DNA from: Chamaea fasciata
Taxonomy: Eukaryota > Chordata > Aves > Passeriformes > Sylviidae
Length of the DNA: 64,000 nt
Direction: 5' to 3'
Assembly: GCA_029207755.1 (NCBI GenBank)
Contig: JARCOQ010000017.1
Span: 2,244,945-2,308,944 of the forward strand
The position numbers were made by a program, and so were the translations under genes. Below the pieces are notes generated by a model. The model made no database searches, was not told the DNA's origin, and saw nothing but the letters and a program-made list of their open reading frames with translations. Shown in pieces: positions 1 to 33,187 of the stretch. Within the stretch, counting starts at the first letter, position 1, and every line of letters starts with the position of its first letter.

Positions 1-2599
1 CGCTGCTCCCCTTGGCTGGCACCTTCACCCAGCACGGGTTTATCCCCACCTTAGCATTCCCTGTGCCGGCAGGAATTTCGTGAGGGACAAAATATTCCCA
101 CCAGAGCAGAGTTTCCAGTGGAATGATGCATTTCCCCACGCCCCCTTTCCCTCTCTCTGCCTCTCCCCAGCTTGCTCCACACGAAGCAGAATTGTTGGGA
201 TGAATCCTGCCGCGGCAGCACTGCGCACACTGACATGGCAGCCAGGTTAATCGATTATTTATTGTCATTAAATATTGATTATCGGCGGTGCCTGCTTGGC
301 AGGCGCTTCCCTGCTGGCTGCACCACGAGCTCTGTGCCTTTTTTGTGTCTTTTTTTTTTTTTTTTTTTTTTTAATAAGTTAAATGTTCAGTCTCATGAAT
401 TTTCATGTTTTGGCGCCCGGCTGACATCTGCATGGTAATTCTGCGCGTGCATTTCCCCTAATGCAATTTTCTACCTGACGCATTTAAGAATCCCTGGAGG
501 GAATAAAGATGTTTTAACCAAGGGTCCTGCCCTCACTTCACCGGGGAATGACTGGGATTTATGCCCAGTTTGAGGGAAGTTTGCTAAATTCTGCGACCCA
601 ACAACTGCTCAGCCTGAAGCCTGACAGAGCTGGACATTGCCTGAGTCTCAGGAACAGACTGTGGGTGATGTGCAAAGAAATCCGTAAAGGAAGAGACAGA
701 ACAGCAGGGAAAAGTACCTGAGAAATCTTCATTTCAGCAGAATTCATTCGCTCACAATTAATTAGCACCATGACACATAAGTGGGGAAGGAATTTCTGAG
801 CAGTTTTATGCTGCGGATCCAGCATTTGCACCAGAGGAGAACAAGCCGCAGTTATGAGGTAAAATTAATCAAATCTCTGAGTTCTGAAAGGAATAAATTC
901 GGGATTTTTTTTTTTTTTGGCCTTCTCCAAAATTAAACGATCCAAGGCAGCACTTTGCAAAAGGAGAATAAGAGATTTCTAAGTCTGCGGTAACCCATGA
1001 GAAAACCCATCGATTTTTATGAAGAATTAGTCTTTCAGTTGGATCTCCTCACAGATAAAACTCATCCGAACTCACAATTCCCACAGCAAAAATCAGGAGG
1101 AAGTGTCAAAAATGTACCTCACACCACAACAGAATTAGGCACTGGAATGCCCAAAAACTTTCCATGAAATATCACATTCCAGTGACCCCCGAGCACTGGG
1201 AGCAGTCAGCGCACTCCACGGTGGTGTTGTCATCTCCAAACTCCTCTGGAAAATCAAAACAAAAGCAGAAAAACGTCAGAATCTTGACCTTATGGAGGCA
1301 AAATGCTAGGGAAGCATTCCATCAGAAAATATTGATGTGTTTTATAGATCTCCAGAAAATCATTTCAGGGTGAGATCAAATGACAAACTTCCTTTTAATT
1401 TTTTTTTATTTTTTTATTTTTTATTTGAAAATAAGCAGGCTTTTTATCCTTTAGATGTTTGGCAGATTTCAGCTGTGATGAAATAACACCCTGAAATTCT
1501 TTTCCTTTCGATGCCACTATTAGTGCCAATATTATTATTATTAGAAATAATAATTTCTTAGGAAGAGCCGAGGGTCTCGTGCTGCAGAGGAATAAGATGA
1601 ATGTCACCTCCTTTTCAAATGCCAGGATGGCATTTTGGGGAAAAGTGAGTTAAAATTTGCGATTTGTGTTTGCAGGGGGGCTAAAAGCAACGAGCTCATC
1701 GTAGGGCAGCACAAGGAGAGTTTTGATGAGATCAAAACACAACAATAATCCACTTAAATTATTAACGACAGGCTGGCGCTTCAAAGTTGACCCCTGGCTC
1801 TTAACTTCCCGAGGAATAAGAGCAATAATGTTGGCATTGAAAGGAGAAGGATTTCAGTGGCAGCTTATTAAAGAGGCTTTTGACAGTTTGGAATGTGGAT
1901 GAAGACAAACACAGTGCTGCATTTCCTTGTGGCGAGGGCTAACGGTCAGCAGACCCCAACGGAAAGGAAAGGATTCCTGTCAAACCAACCAGGGCCCACA
2001 TTTACAGATTAAAAAGTGGGAAACAAGGGGTTTAGTTGCTTTTTTTTTTTTTTTTTTTTTCCCCTGGAGATAGCGCCGAGTGGAAAACCCGAACAATGTG
2101 ATTTTTTTCTGGCACATTCCTGGGACGTATTGCCCACACGGGAATTAAAGTGCCTTTTCTCTTTGAAGCGTGGCGTGTGTGAGGGATTTGTGCTGTTCAA
2201 AGGGAAGATGTAAGTGGCCTCTAATATCCTAATTCATCAAAGAATAAGCACGGGCTTAAATCCACCTTGGCTCAGCCAAGCTCTCAGGAATGTGTTTACC
2301 TGCAGGAATAAGCCAGTGACTGATGAAACCAGCAGTGAGTGTTTACAGGTCCTGCCAGGGATTAGAAGAAACGTCTAAACTTGTTGAAAAGCCCTCTAAA
2401 GTGGCTCTGTCGTTTCCTCCCTGCTCCAGATGCCTTTGAAACCCAACCAAGCCTCGCTGGGGTTTGTTGGTTTTTGTTATTTTTTTTAATCCTGGGTTTG
2501 GAACTCACTCGATGCTTCCAGCTTTAGCAGGGAACCAAAAGTGCATTTCTTGGTAATTTCCAGCCATGGTGCAGCCGCTGTGCGTGGATTTCATGGGTT

Positions 2600-2990
2600 T
2601 GGGCTGGGAGGGATCCTAAATCCATCCTGTTCCATCCCTGCAGGGGCAGGGACACCTCCCACTGTCCCAGGGTGCTCCAGCCTGGCCTTGGATAATTCCA
2701 GGGATCCAGGGGCAGCCACAGCTGCTCTAGGAATCTGTGCCAGGGCCTCACTGCCCTCCCAGGGAACAATTCCTGCCCAATATCCCACCTAAAGCTCCTC
2801 TCCGGCAGTTTGAAGCCATTCCCGGTGTCCTGTCCCTCCATCCTTTGTTTAAACTCTCTCTCCATGTTTCCTGCAGCTCCTTCAGGCCCTGCAAGGCCAC
2901 ACCGAGCTCACCCCAAAGCTCCTCCTCTCCAGGTGAACAATCCCAATTCTCTCAGCCTTTCCCTCAGAGGAGGGATGCTCCATCCCTCTG
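2600..2990 (-). mobile_element. CR1 LINE 3' fragment, antisense
   Basis: Read on the minus strand, this matches the 3' part of avian CR1 retrotransposons as I know them. On the plus strand the signature blocks appear in the expected order: the 'cactgtcccagggtgctcc' block, a block about a small gain of identity near 'tggccttgga', the 'ttgaagccattcc' block, and the 'ctctccaggtgaacaa' / 'ctctcagcctttccctcag' blocks ending in 'gatgctccatccctctg'. It is an old, 5'-truncated, non-coding copy. The outer edge near 2600 is approximate. Confidence 0.85.
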
Positions 2991-3078
2991 TGTGGGAAGT
3001 GGATTTGTTGAGAATCCTCAAAACCTGACAGAAGGCTCACAAAGCGCGCATCTGTGTGCAAACTTCGAGAGAGAAAAT
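2991..3078 (+). mobile_element. LTR 5'-end fragment, related to the intron 5 LTR
   Basis: This roughly 85-bp segment aligns with 21694-21780. Both begin at the same TGTGGGAA and share blocks such as 'ggatttgt', 'cagaa(a)gctcaca' and 'gcatctgtgtgcaaac'. A common terminus beginning with TG suggests an LTR 5' end. It directly abuts the CR1 fragment. The rest of the element is missing or has diverged. Confidence 0.55.
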
Positions 3079-4589
3079 GCACAGAAAATGCACCTCTGAT
3101 CAACCTGGTGGCCTCAAGGCCACGCTCCAGACTTATCTCAGGATATTCCTCTAATTTCTGGTGTGTTCTGGTGCATGGGGGTGGGAGGTTCTGCTGCTCC
3201 TGGCCGAAGCTGTTTGATTTTATGCATTCTGTAGAAAAAGCTCCGTGGAAAGGAGCAGGAAGTGTAAAATCCCGAACTGAGGAGTGCAGCCTTGCCTCCT
3301 CTATCCTCAGTGAATCAGTCCTTCAGCTGGAGAGCCCTCTGAAATCCACTCCATCAATTAATATTTTGCAAAAGCATCATCACCTCTTGAAGGAAGAGCT
3401 GCCAGCACCACGCTGCCACCACGTCACTCCTGGCTGCCCAAAATGAAGGAGCCACTCACCCAAACCACACAGGGGCCACTTTTATCAGAGGTGGATTTAG
3501 CCTCCATCATCTCTCCCAACCTAAATGCTTCTTTGCTTCTGTGACCTGAATAAACACGGGCATCTCTTCCCCGGAGCCCTGAGCTGGGCCCAGCTGGGTG
3601 CTGCCCTCCCTGGCGCTTCCCTGCTCTGCCATTTTTGCTGTCCCGTTTGGAATTTCCACAACGGGATAATTCCCCAAGTCAAGGCCCCGTGTCTGGCTGC
3701 CCTCCTTGGGCTGCCGGAATTTGTCACTCTATTAAAAGCTGGAATGAGCAGCCCCCTTTCCCGGGACACGGTATTTATAGCACGGCACTGGCAGGTAACC
3801 GTGTGGAGCCACCGGAGCTCCTCTCTCCTGCGTCTCTGGAGCACTTGGCAGCGTTTGCACATTCTTGGAAAAGCAGCCACAGAGGGCAACCCCAGGGCCC
3901 GGTGCCAGGCGAGGTCTGTCCTTACTGCAACCACACATTGTCCCTAAAAAACACAGCTCGGGCTCCTGGGACATTCCCCCGGCGTGAGGCACGGCCGGGG
4001 GCGGCAGCTCGGGTTACCCTCCCCTGGTCCCTCGGAGGAGATTCCGGAGAATCCTGAATCCCGAATTTCAGGCATCCCAAAGATGTTCTGGGAAAGCCGC
4101 TTGCCTGGGGAAGAACCCAGCACTTGGGAGCTGCTCAGGGCGTTCTCGGCCGAGCCACCCGCGGCTGGAGCGCAGCGCGGGGTGCGCGGATCGCGGTGGG
4201 GACGCGGGGATGGAGCCGGCGGGGGTGGCACGGGGGCTGCGGCAGCTCCGTGCCCGGCCCGGGGGATCGGGGCTTGGAGCGGTGCGGGAGGGAGCGGGGC
4301 GCTCCGGGGGCGGTGCGGGGCTTTGCACGGCGCTCCGGGCTCGCTCCGAGGGTGGAGCGGAGCGGGGCTGTGCGGGGCGGTGCGGATCGTTCCCGGGGCG
4401 GTGCGGGTCGTTCAGAGAGGGGGTTCGGAGCGGTGCGGGTCGCTCGAGGAGGGGTGCGGATCACTCAGGGGCGGTGCAGGGCGCTCCAGCAGTGCTGCGG
4501 GTCGCTCCACAGGCAGTGCGGGTCCCTCCGAGCTCTCTCCGGGGGCGGTGCGGTCCCACCCGGGGCGGTGCGGGCTGTTCGGAAGGGCG

Positions 4590-5140
4590 GTGCGGTGGGA
4601 AGTGCTGTCCTTACCGGGGCGGTGCTCTCGGTACCGGGGCGGTGCTGTCCCTTACCGGGTGTTGCTCTCGGTACCGGGGCGGTGCTGTCCTTACCGGGCG
4701 GTGCTGTCCTTACCGGGGCGGTGCTCTCGGTACCGGGGCGGTGCTGTCCCTTACCGGGGCGGTGCTCTCGGTACCGGGGCGGTGCTGTCCTTACCGGGCG
4801 GTGCTGTCCTTACCGGGGCGGTGCTGTCCTTACCGGGCGGTGCTGTCTTCACCGGGGTGGTCCTTACCGGGGCGGTGCTCTCGGTACCGGGGCGGTGCTG
4901 TCCTTACCGGGGCGGTGCTCTCGGTACCGGGGCGGTGCTGTCCCTTACCGGGGCGGTGCTGTCGGTACCGGGGCGGTGCTGTCCCTTACCGGGGCGGTGC
5001 TCTCGGTACCGGGGCGGTGCTCTCGGTACCGGGGCGGTGCTGTCCCTTACCGGGGCGGTGCTGTCGGTACCGGGGCGGTGCTGTCCCTTACCGGGGCGGT
5101 GCTCTCGGTACCGGGGCGGTGCTGTCCCTCCCGGGGCGCG
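4590..5140 (+). repeat. GC-box minisatellite upstream of the DOK5 start codon
   Basis: Tandem array of 19-21-bp units. Two main types, 'ggtgctctcggtaccggggc' (20 bp) and one centred on 'ctgtcccttaccggggc' (21 bp), alternate to give a roughly 41-bp dimer in much of the array. Each unit carries a GGGGCGG or GGGCGG core at the junction, so there are over 20 potential Sp1/KLF sites, and one unit type adds the palindrome GGTACC. The array ends about 65 bp before the ATG at 5206. The frame in phase with DOK5 happens to be open through the array because the unit lacks stop codons. Confidence 0.9.
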
Positions 5141-5205
5141 GCTCCGGCGCTGCTCGGCCATGCGGGCGGGCTGAGCGGCGCCTCCGCCGCCTGTCCCGGG
5201 CAAGG

Positions 5206-27282
<22,077 letters not shown>

Positions 27283-27845
27283 AAATCCGGGAAGAACTTT
27301 ACAAACTCTTTGTGTTCTGACCCACCGCCCCGGTGGATGACAGGGCTGATGACAACCACGGATGGACACGCAGAGAAGTTCAGGTTGGACAGAAAAAAAA
27401 AAAAATTCTTGCAATACAAAGGGATTTTTTTAAACTTTTGCCAAAAGCGGAAACTCCTGCGTGGATGTTGGGGAGAGGAACCAAACCACCAAACCCTGCG
27501 GTGAATCTTTTATATCTTACAGCTGGCCGGAGAAGAAATCCCTTCCCCCCAAACACTTCCCGCTGGTTTGTAAGATAGGTCTGGTGTAAATATGTGAGAG
27601 CCCTGCTGTAGTGTGGTCGTTTTGTCACCCTGGTTTGTGGCAATGCTGGTCCTCAGTTATTCCCATCATTGTTACCCTCGTCCTGATCTCTGCAATGGTG
27701 GCCAGTTTGAAGCAGCTCTCGGACACAATTTTTCCTGTTTGAAGACTTGATTGATTTCTTTTAAAAGAATCTCCTCTTTTCCTGTATTTATTTCCAGCTC
27801 TGTAAGCATTGAAAATAAAATAAAATAAAAAAAGTCCCACGCAAT
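27283..27845 (+). other. DOK5: DOK5 3' UTR (inferred)
   Basis: Sequence from the TAA stop to the predicted cleavage site. It includes an A-run at 27391-27403 and ends at clustered AATAAA signals. The length of about 560 nt assumes this is the main poly(A) site; later sites are possible. Confidence 0.65.
27814..27829 (+). terminator. DOK5: DOK5 polyadenylation signal cluster
   Basis: Three overlapping AATAAA hexamers at 27814, 27819 and 27824, with a GU/U-rich downstream element 'tttgtggtgcggtgtctttt' at about 27845-27864. Spacing fits cleavage near 27835-27845. Confidence 0.75.
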
Positions 27846-27864
27846 TTGTGGTGCGGTGTCTTTT

Positions 27865-28847
27865 GTCATTCAATTAGCACAATTTTTAATTTTATTTTAT
27901 TTATTATTTCTTTCTTTATTTTTTTTTTTAAAAAGGAGATCTTCCATTTTTTGCTTGACCAGGATTTAATAAAGCAAGTTTTGCCTCCTTGAGGGAAGGC
28001 AGTGATTGAAGTGGGTTGGTTTAGCATTTGTCTGAGCGAAACACCTTTTTATTCTCCCAGCTTTCAGTGCTGTCTGTGCTTATTCTTGTAACTGTGTTTA
28101 GTTTTCCTTTCCCCTCCCACCTTAGAGCAGAAAAGCACCGTTAATATTTGAGTCGGCGAGCAGATCTTCAAGTCTGTGACTCGCAGCCAGATTAATTTAA
28201 AGAGTCACACAGATAAAATTAACTGGATCAGGGTTGTATCTGAGCCCTGCTGTGGGCAGTGCACAACAACCCTGCAGCCTCAGGCGCTGAGATCAGCGGC
28301 AGGACCTGAAACCTCATCAGCTCTCACAAGGGCAGATTGATCCTCGCTTTCCACGAGCGCTAATGAACCATTCTCTGATTTTTAGGGAATATTCTGCCCC
28401 CACCACCAGCCCTGTAGTGTTTGAAGAGAAGCTGTTTTCAAACAGAAGGCTCTAATTAGAACCCAGGCCTCGGCTCTATGGATTGCCCCACGCTTCTGTG
28501 TGGATTTACAAATGCCAGGGAAAAGTGTGTTGTGGCTGCTTTGTGTTGCCTATAGGCAACAATTGGTTTTGACAATCCAAAAAAAAAAAAAAAAAAAAAA
28601 AAAAGAGAGAATTAGGTGCTGAGGCATTCGGGGTGGTTGGTTTGTCCGTGAGTGTTTTCCCAGATTTTAAACACTCTGGGAATCTTGCAGGTAAAAGGAG
28701 GGATGGGTTCATCTGCTCTAAGCCATAAAAAAAAAAAAAAAAACCCTTATTTTTTTCATGCTGGTGAAATAAACTTTTGGGTTTTCAGCCACAAGATTAA
28801 GGGAATAAGCAGGAGTCACTGGGTGTGTTTCTGTCTCATCGTGATGC
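27865..28847. other. Intergenic, no gene seen
   Basis: Unique-looking DNA with poly-A runs at 28580-28604 and 28728-28743 and an AT-rich stretch at 27880-27930. The part at 28140-28500 looks non-repetitive and could be a conserved non-coding element, which needs alignment to judge. Confidence 0.5.
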
Positions 28848-29260
28848 CTTGGGAAGGCTGAGCTGGAGCAGAGACTGGACAGAGCTGGAGAATAAAGTAG
28901 AGATTTATTGAAAGGCCTTTAGGGTCCACCTTGGGCAGGACAAGAGCCTGGCCAGGGCTACACCCAAGGGGGATCCAAAATGGTCACAAAATGGACAAAC
29001 AGTCACAAGGTCTCACACTTTTATAAATTTTGGTCTATTTCCATATTGAGATTAATTTTCCAATTCCGGCTCCAGGCTGTGAGGTCCCACCCTGCTTGTT
29101 CCTCCCTCCAGCCCACCCTTGTTTGTGCTGTTGGGGCTGAGAGTTGTCCTTGGTGTGCAGCAGGAGAAGGATTTGTTTTGTGTCCCTGCTGTGTGCAGAG
29201 CTGAGTGACACTGACTGTGAGCTCAGGGCTGCACCCCTGGGGGCCCAGAATCCCAAAACC
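28848..29260 (-). mobile_element. LTR family A, copy 1 (minus)
   Basis: Reverse complement of the same element found at 56288 and 62098. Read on the minus strand it has a TATA-like TTTATAAAAG (about 29019-29028), short repeats of 'gtccattttgtgaccatttt', the block 'gtagccctggccaggctct', 'tgtcctgcccaaggtg', an AATAAA, and an end at 'cagccttcccaaggc'. This is LTR-like U3/R/U5 organisation. Its 5' edge is uncertain and could reach about 29330. Confidence 0.7.
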
Positions 29261-29483
29261 ACGAAGGTTAAAACTCCAGGCATCGCTCAGGCGCGATGCC
29301 GGCGGCTGCCGCGGGATGCCAGCCTTGTGCTGGCGATGGGATCCGCAGCCGGCTCCGCGGCTCGGACAGAAAGGACAGAAAAACCCCAAAAAGTGTCGCA
29401 CTGGGTTTGGGTCATCCCTGCTCTGTGACCCCTTCCAGCACCCCCCGCCCGCGCTCTGCGCTGCCCCGGCTGCAGAACACAGG

Positions 29484-30820
29484 GAGGTGTTCCCTTTGGG
29501 GTGTTCCCTTTGGGGTGTTCCCTTTGGGGTGTTCCCTTTGGGGTGTTCCTTTTGGGGTGTCCCCTTTGGGGTGTTCCCTTTGGGGTGTCCCCTTTGGGGT
29601 ATCCCCTTTGGGGTGTTCCCCTTTGGGGTGTTCCCTTTGGGGTGTTCCCTTCGGGGTGTTCCCTTTGGGGTGTCCCCTTTGGGGTGTTTCCTTTGGGGTG
29701 TTCCCCTTTGGGGTGTCCCCTTTGGGGTGTTCCCTTTGGGGTGTCCCCTTTGGGGTGTTTCCTTTGGGGTGTTTATTTCGGGGTGTCCCCTTTGGGGTGT
29801 TCCCTTTGGGGTGTTTCCTTTGGGGTGTCCCCTTTGGGGTGTTCCCCTTCGGGGTGTCCCCTTTGGGGTGTTTCCTTTGGGGTGTTTCCTTTGGGGTGTT
29901 CCCCTTTGGGGTGTTCCCTTTGGGGTGTTCCCCTTTGGGGTGTTTCCTTTGGGGTGTCCCCCTTTGGGGTGTTCCCTTTGGGGTGTTCCCCTTTGGGGTG
30001 TTCCTTTTGGGGTGTCCCCTTTGGGGTGTTCCCTTTGGGGTGTTTCCCCTTTGGGGTGTTCCCCTTCGGGGTGTCCCCTTTGGGGTGTTTCCTTTGGGGT
30101 GTTCCCCTTTGGGGTGTCCCCTTTGGGGTGTCCCCTTTGGGGTGTTTCCTTTGGGGTGTTCCCTTTGGGGTGTTTCCTTTGGGGTGTTCCCTTTGGGGTG
30201 TCCCCTTTGGGGTGTTCCCTTTGGGGTGTTTCCTTTGGGGTGTCCCCTTTGGGGTGTCCCCTTTGGGGTGTTCCCCTTTGGGGTGTTCCCTTTGGGGTGT
30301 TTCCTTTGGGGTGTCCCCTTTGGGGTGTTCCCTTTGGGGTGTTCCCTTTGGGGTGTCCCCTTTGGGATGTTCCCTTTGGGGTGTTCCCTTTGGGGTGTTC
30401 CCTTTGGGGTGTTCCCTTTGGGGTGTTTCCTTTGGGGTGTTTATTTCGGGGTGTCTCCTTTGGGGTGTTCCCCTTTGGGGTGTCCCCTTTGGGGTGTCCC
30501 CTTTGGGGTGTTCCCCTTCGGGGTGTCCCCTTTGGGGTGTTTCCTTTGGGGTGTTCCCCTTTGGGGTGTTCCCCTTTGGGGTGTTTCCTTTGGGGTGTTC
30601 CCCTTTGGGGTGTTCCCCTTTGGGGTGTTTCCTTTGGGGTGTCCCCCTTTGGGGTGTTCCCTTTGGGGTGTTCCCCTTTGGGGTGTTCCTTTTGGGGTGT
30701 CCCCTTTGGGGTGTTCCCTTTGGGGTGTTTCCCCTTTGGGGTGTTCCCCTTCGGGGTGTCCCCTTTGGGGTGTTTCCTTTGGGGTGTTCCCCTTTGGGGT
30801 GTTCCCCTTTGGTGTTCCCC
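29484..30820 (+). repeat. Minisatellite, 14-bp unit, about 1.3 kb
   Basis: Roughly 90 or more units of 13-15 bp, mostly TTCCCTTTGGGGTG with variants TTCCCCTTTGGGGTG, TCCCCTTTGGGGTG and TTTCCTTTGGGGTG, and rare TTATTTCGGGGTG. The block 29941-30110 recurs at 30626-30795 (offset 685 bp), and rare markers such as 'gtttatttcgggg' occur at 29771 and 30439, showing a higher-order duplication. The unit has no stop codon in any plus-strand frame, so three frames stay open for over 600 codons. CCCCTTTGGGG is a potential hairpin. Confidence 0.97.
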
Positions 30821-30920
30821 GGGGCATTTGGGGCTGGGGGAGGAGTTTTATGCGCTCAGGGGAGGAATCCAGCGATGTCCTCTTGGCCCCGGCGTTCCCG
30901 GCTCTATGTCCAGTCCAACC

Positions 30921-31085
30921 TGGATTTACTCCTTCACTCTTTGCTGCCCCTGGATCCCGGGAAGTGTCCCGGGGTCTGGAGCACCCAGGGACAGTGGGAG
31001 GTGTTCCTGCCCACGGCTGGGGTGGCACTGGGTGGGCTTTGGGGTCCCTTCCCACCCAAAGCATTCCAGGATTCTGTAATATTTC
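30921..31085 (+). mobile_element. CR1 LINE 3' end fragment, sense
   Basis: Plus strand has the CR1 3' order: 'cagggacagtgggaggtgtt', then 'cactgggtgggctttggggt' and 'cccttcccacccaaagcatt', then a degenerate 'ccaggattctgtaat' tail. It starts just after the 14-bp minisatellite. Confidence 0.75.
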
Positions 31086-31459
31086 ATTTTCCCCATCCCC
31101 ACACCTGCAGCCCCCAGGATAACCCGGCACTACGAGTCCTGCCATTTCCAGGCACAAATGTCATTTTACTCCCAGTGACTGTGAAAGTCCAGCAGAACAC
31201 GCTGGTAACTACAACATCCATTTCCTGTCCTGCAGCAGAGGTTGGGGATAGGATTGGTTCCATCAGGGAGGGAATTCTGGGCTGTCAGCCCCAGCAGTGC
31301 TGGGTGTGGACCATCTCTGCCTCTACAAGTGTTAGTGCCATTCCCGATGGGAGCCTTTAATCATACAGGGCAGGCAGGAATATCCTGCATTTTCCTTCTT
31401 TCCTGTGCAGATACCTGTGTGGTGGCTTTTTGGTCATTATATTAAATAAATAATATTTA

Positions 31460-31520
31460 AATCCTATGAGGAGCAGCTGAGGGAGCTGGTGGGGGGTGGG
31501 CTCATCCTGGAGAAAAGAGA
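31460..31520 (+). mobile_element. CR1 short fragment, sense
   Basis: 'cctatgaggagcagctgagg' followed by 'gagctggtggggggtgggct' and 'catcctggagaaaagagatg' matches the CR1 block that precedes the 3' end. Very short. Confidence 0.6.
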
Positions 31521-33094
31521 TGGAATAAAGATTTATAAATACCACACAGGGAATTGATTATACATGAATTAAAACACTCCTGGTCTCTGCTGTGCACTTT
31601 GGTTTTGCCCACGGTCAAACATGGAATGAGGCCATTTAGCCAAAAAGGATGAAAAGCAATGGAAGCCACCAAAAAAAAAAAATCTGCAGAGTGCCAATAA
31701 TTCAGGAACACCTGTGCCTGCTTCATCAAATATTCCCGACTCTTTGCTCTGCAGTGAAACCATGGGATGCAAGCAGAAGGTGTGCTGAGAGCCAGCAAAT
31801 TGCTGAGGACCTAAAATCAGCTGCTACTTCAGTCATTCCTGGCAGGGGGATGTAGCTGTGGTTAAAATGGACGTTAATTTGTGGCTGTAAATAGGAAACG
31901 AGAAATTCAGAAAAAGCCCGCAACATGTTGGGCCAGGGAAATAAAAGCAGCTGATTGTGATGGATTAACCAAGGCGACACAAGTGTTGGGAGCCGATTTC
32001 TGAGTTTGGTGACTGGCTGTTCTCTGGTGGGGCTGGCACCTGCCTGGGCTGCTCAGGGGTGATGTTGGCGCAGTTCTCACCGTCCGCCCTCCACTTGTTT
32101 TCCATGATGGAACCATTCAGATGCTTCTGGGAAGTGAAGTTTGGAGGGCAACCCCCTCCTTAACCAGAAGAACAAACCCCAGGCTGTCCTGCCAACGCAC
32201 ACACACGGATTTTCCCCATATGCGAGGTGCAGAACTGCCTGCCCTGATGTTGTCCCTGTTGCTGCTCCCTTTCCTGCGGGCTCCAAAGGATCCTGGCAGA
32301 TGGTGAAATTCCCGGTATCCCCTCAGGGCAGGGCACGAGCTGCTGACTCCTCTATTCAGAGTTTTGGGACCCCCAGGACTGCAGAGAGGATGGAGCTGAG
32401 CCAGAGCCCTGCTCATCCCAGAGATCTTTCTCATTCCAAGCAGGATTTTCCCCATTTTCCTCTCTGTTTGGTTGGTTTCCTGTTCCTCCCTGTGTGGGGG
32501 AGGTCTGGGTAGGGCAGAGCCTGGTCCCCCTGGTTTGGTGAGGTGTCCTGAGAGCTCAGGGTTTATTTCTCACCCCTCTCACTGCAATGCTGCTCTCCCC
32601 ATTAACTTCTATCACTTCAGCTGTCATGTTTGGATTTATTCACTCCCAGGAAAAAAAAAAAGAGGTTTATTTCCCTGGCCTGTGGAGTGGGGAGGCAGTG
32701 ATTAGCCACGCAATCAGGAGATGCTGATCTCCATAGAAATCCTCTCCTTTTTGACGTGAATGGGAATTATGCACCCTTAAACGGCACTCCTTAGGGAGCC
32801 ACTGCGGGGAGACAGGCGAGAGCAGCAGCCAGAGGAAAAGAAAAAAAAAAGGAAAATCAGTGCACTGATTTCAGCGAGCCATGGATCAGGAGCCCGGAGT
32901 AATTCCCTCTGCAGGGTTGGAGCAGGGAAAGAGGAAAGGAAGGTGGTGGAGATGCTGGAGCAGCTCAAAGCAGGCAAACCAACAATCTGCTCCGAATTTT
33001 GGGCAGTGGATTGAGATAATCTGATCTGACTGATTCCTGTTTTAGTGCTGGATACCTGCACTGCATTGTTCCTTGAGCTCCCAGGGAGGGCCAC
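31521..33094. other. Intergenic, no gene seen
   Basis: Mostly unique sequence with A-runs at 31669-31682, 32649-32660 and 32838-32850. Open frames here are short and show no domain, splice or codon pattern that supports a gene. Confidence 0.55.
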
Positions 33095-33187
33095 TTTAAT
33101 TTCCCTTTATTTCCCATTTTGCCTTTATTTCCTATTTTGCCTTTATTTCCCATTTTGCCTTTATTTCCCATTTTGCCTTTATTTATT
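33095..33187 (+). repeat. 18-bp tandem repeat
   Basis: About five copies of 'tttatttcccattttgcc', with one copy carrying 'cct' in place of 'ccc'. The short open frames with LYFPFC-type repeats on this strand and KMGNKG on the other are shadows of it. Confidence 0.92.

Larger units (their letters stand above)
1..3980. other. Upstream intergenic DNA, no gene seen
   Basis: I see no exon-like reading frame with plausible splice sites here. Visible contents are poly-T/poly-A runs (about 349-371, 906-918, 2041-2060), a CR1 fragment at about 2600-2990 and an LTR fragment at about 2991-3078. The short open frames have no recognisable protein features. Distal DOK5 regulatory elements could lie here, but none can be identified from sequence alone. 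Confidence 0.6.

Noticed and set aside
3521..3947. Overlapping open frames of about 140 residues on both strands upstream of DOK5
   Set aside because: No family similarity, start context or splice signals; both strands open at once suggests chance in GC-rich DNA.
29484..30820. The 14-bp repeat as an NF-kB-site array (GGGGTGTTCCC)
   Set aside because: The core resembles a kappa-B site only loosely. The fourth-position purine of the usual GGGRN pattern is met in only one alignment, so I do not claim binding.
29205..31360. Three overlapping open frames of 608-624 residues on the plus strand
   Set aside because: They are three frames of the same stop-free 14-bp minisatellite, with repeats of GVPFGVFPLGC type. 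No splice sites, domains or codon pattern, and simultaneous openness in all frames shows it is a repeat effect.
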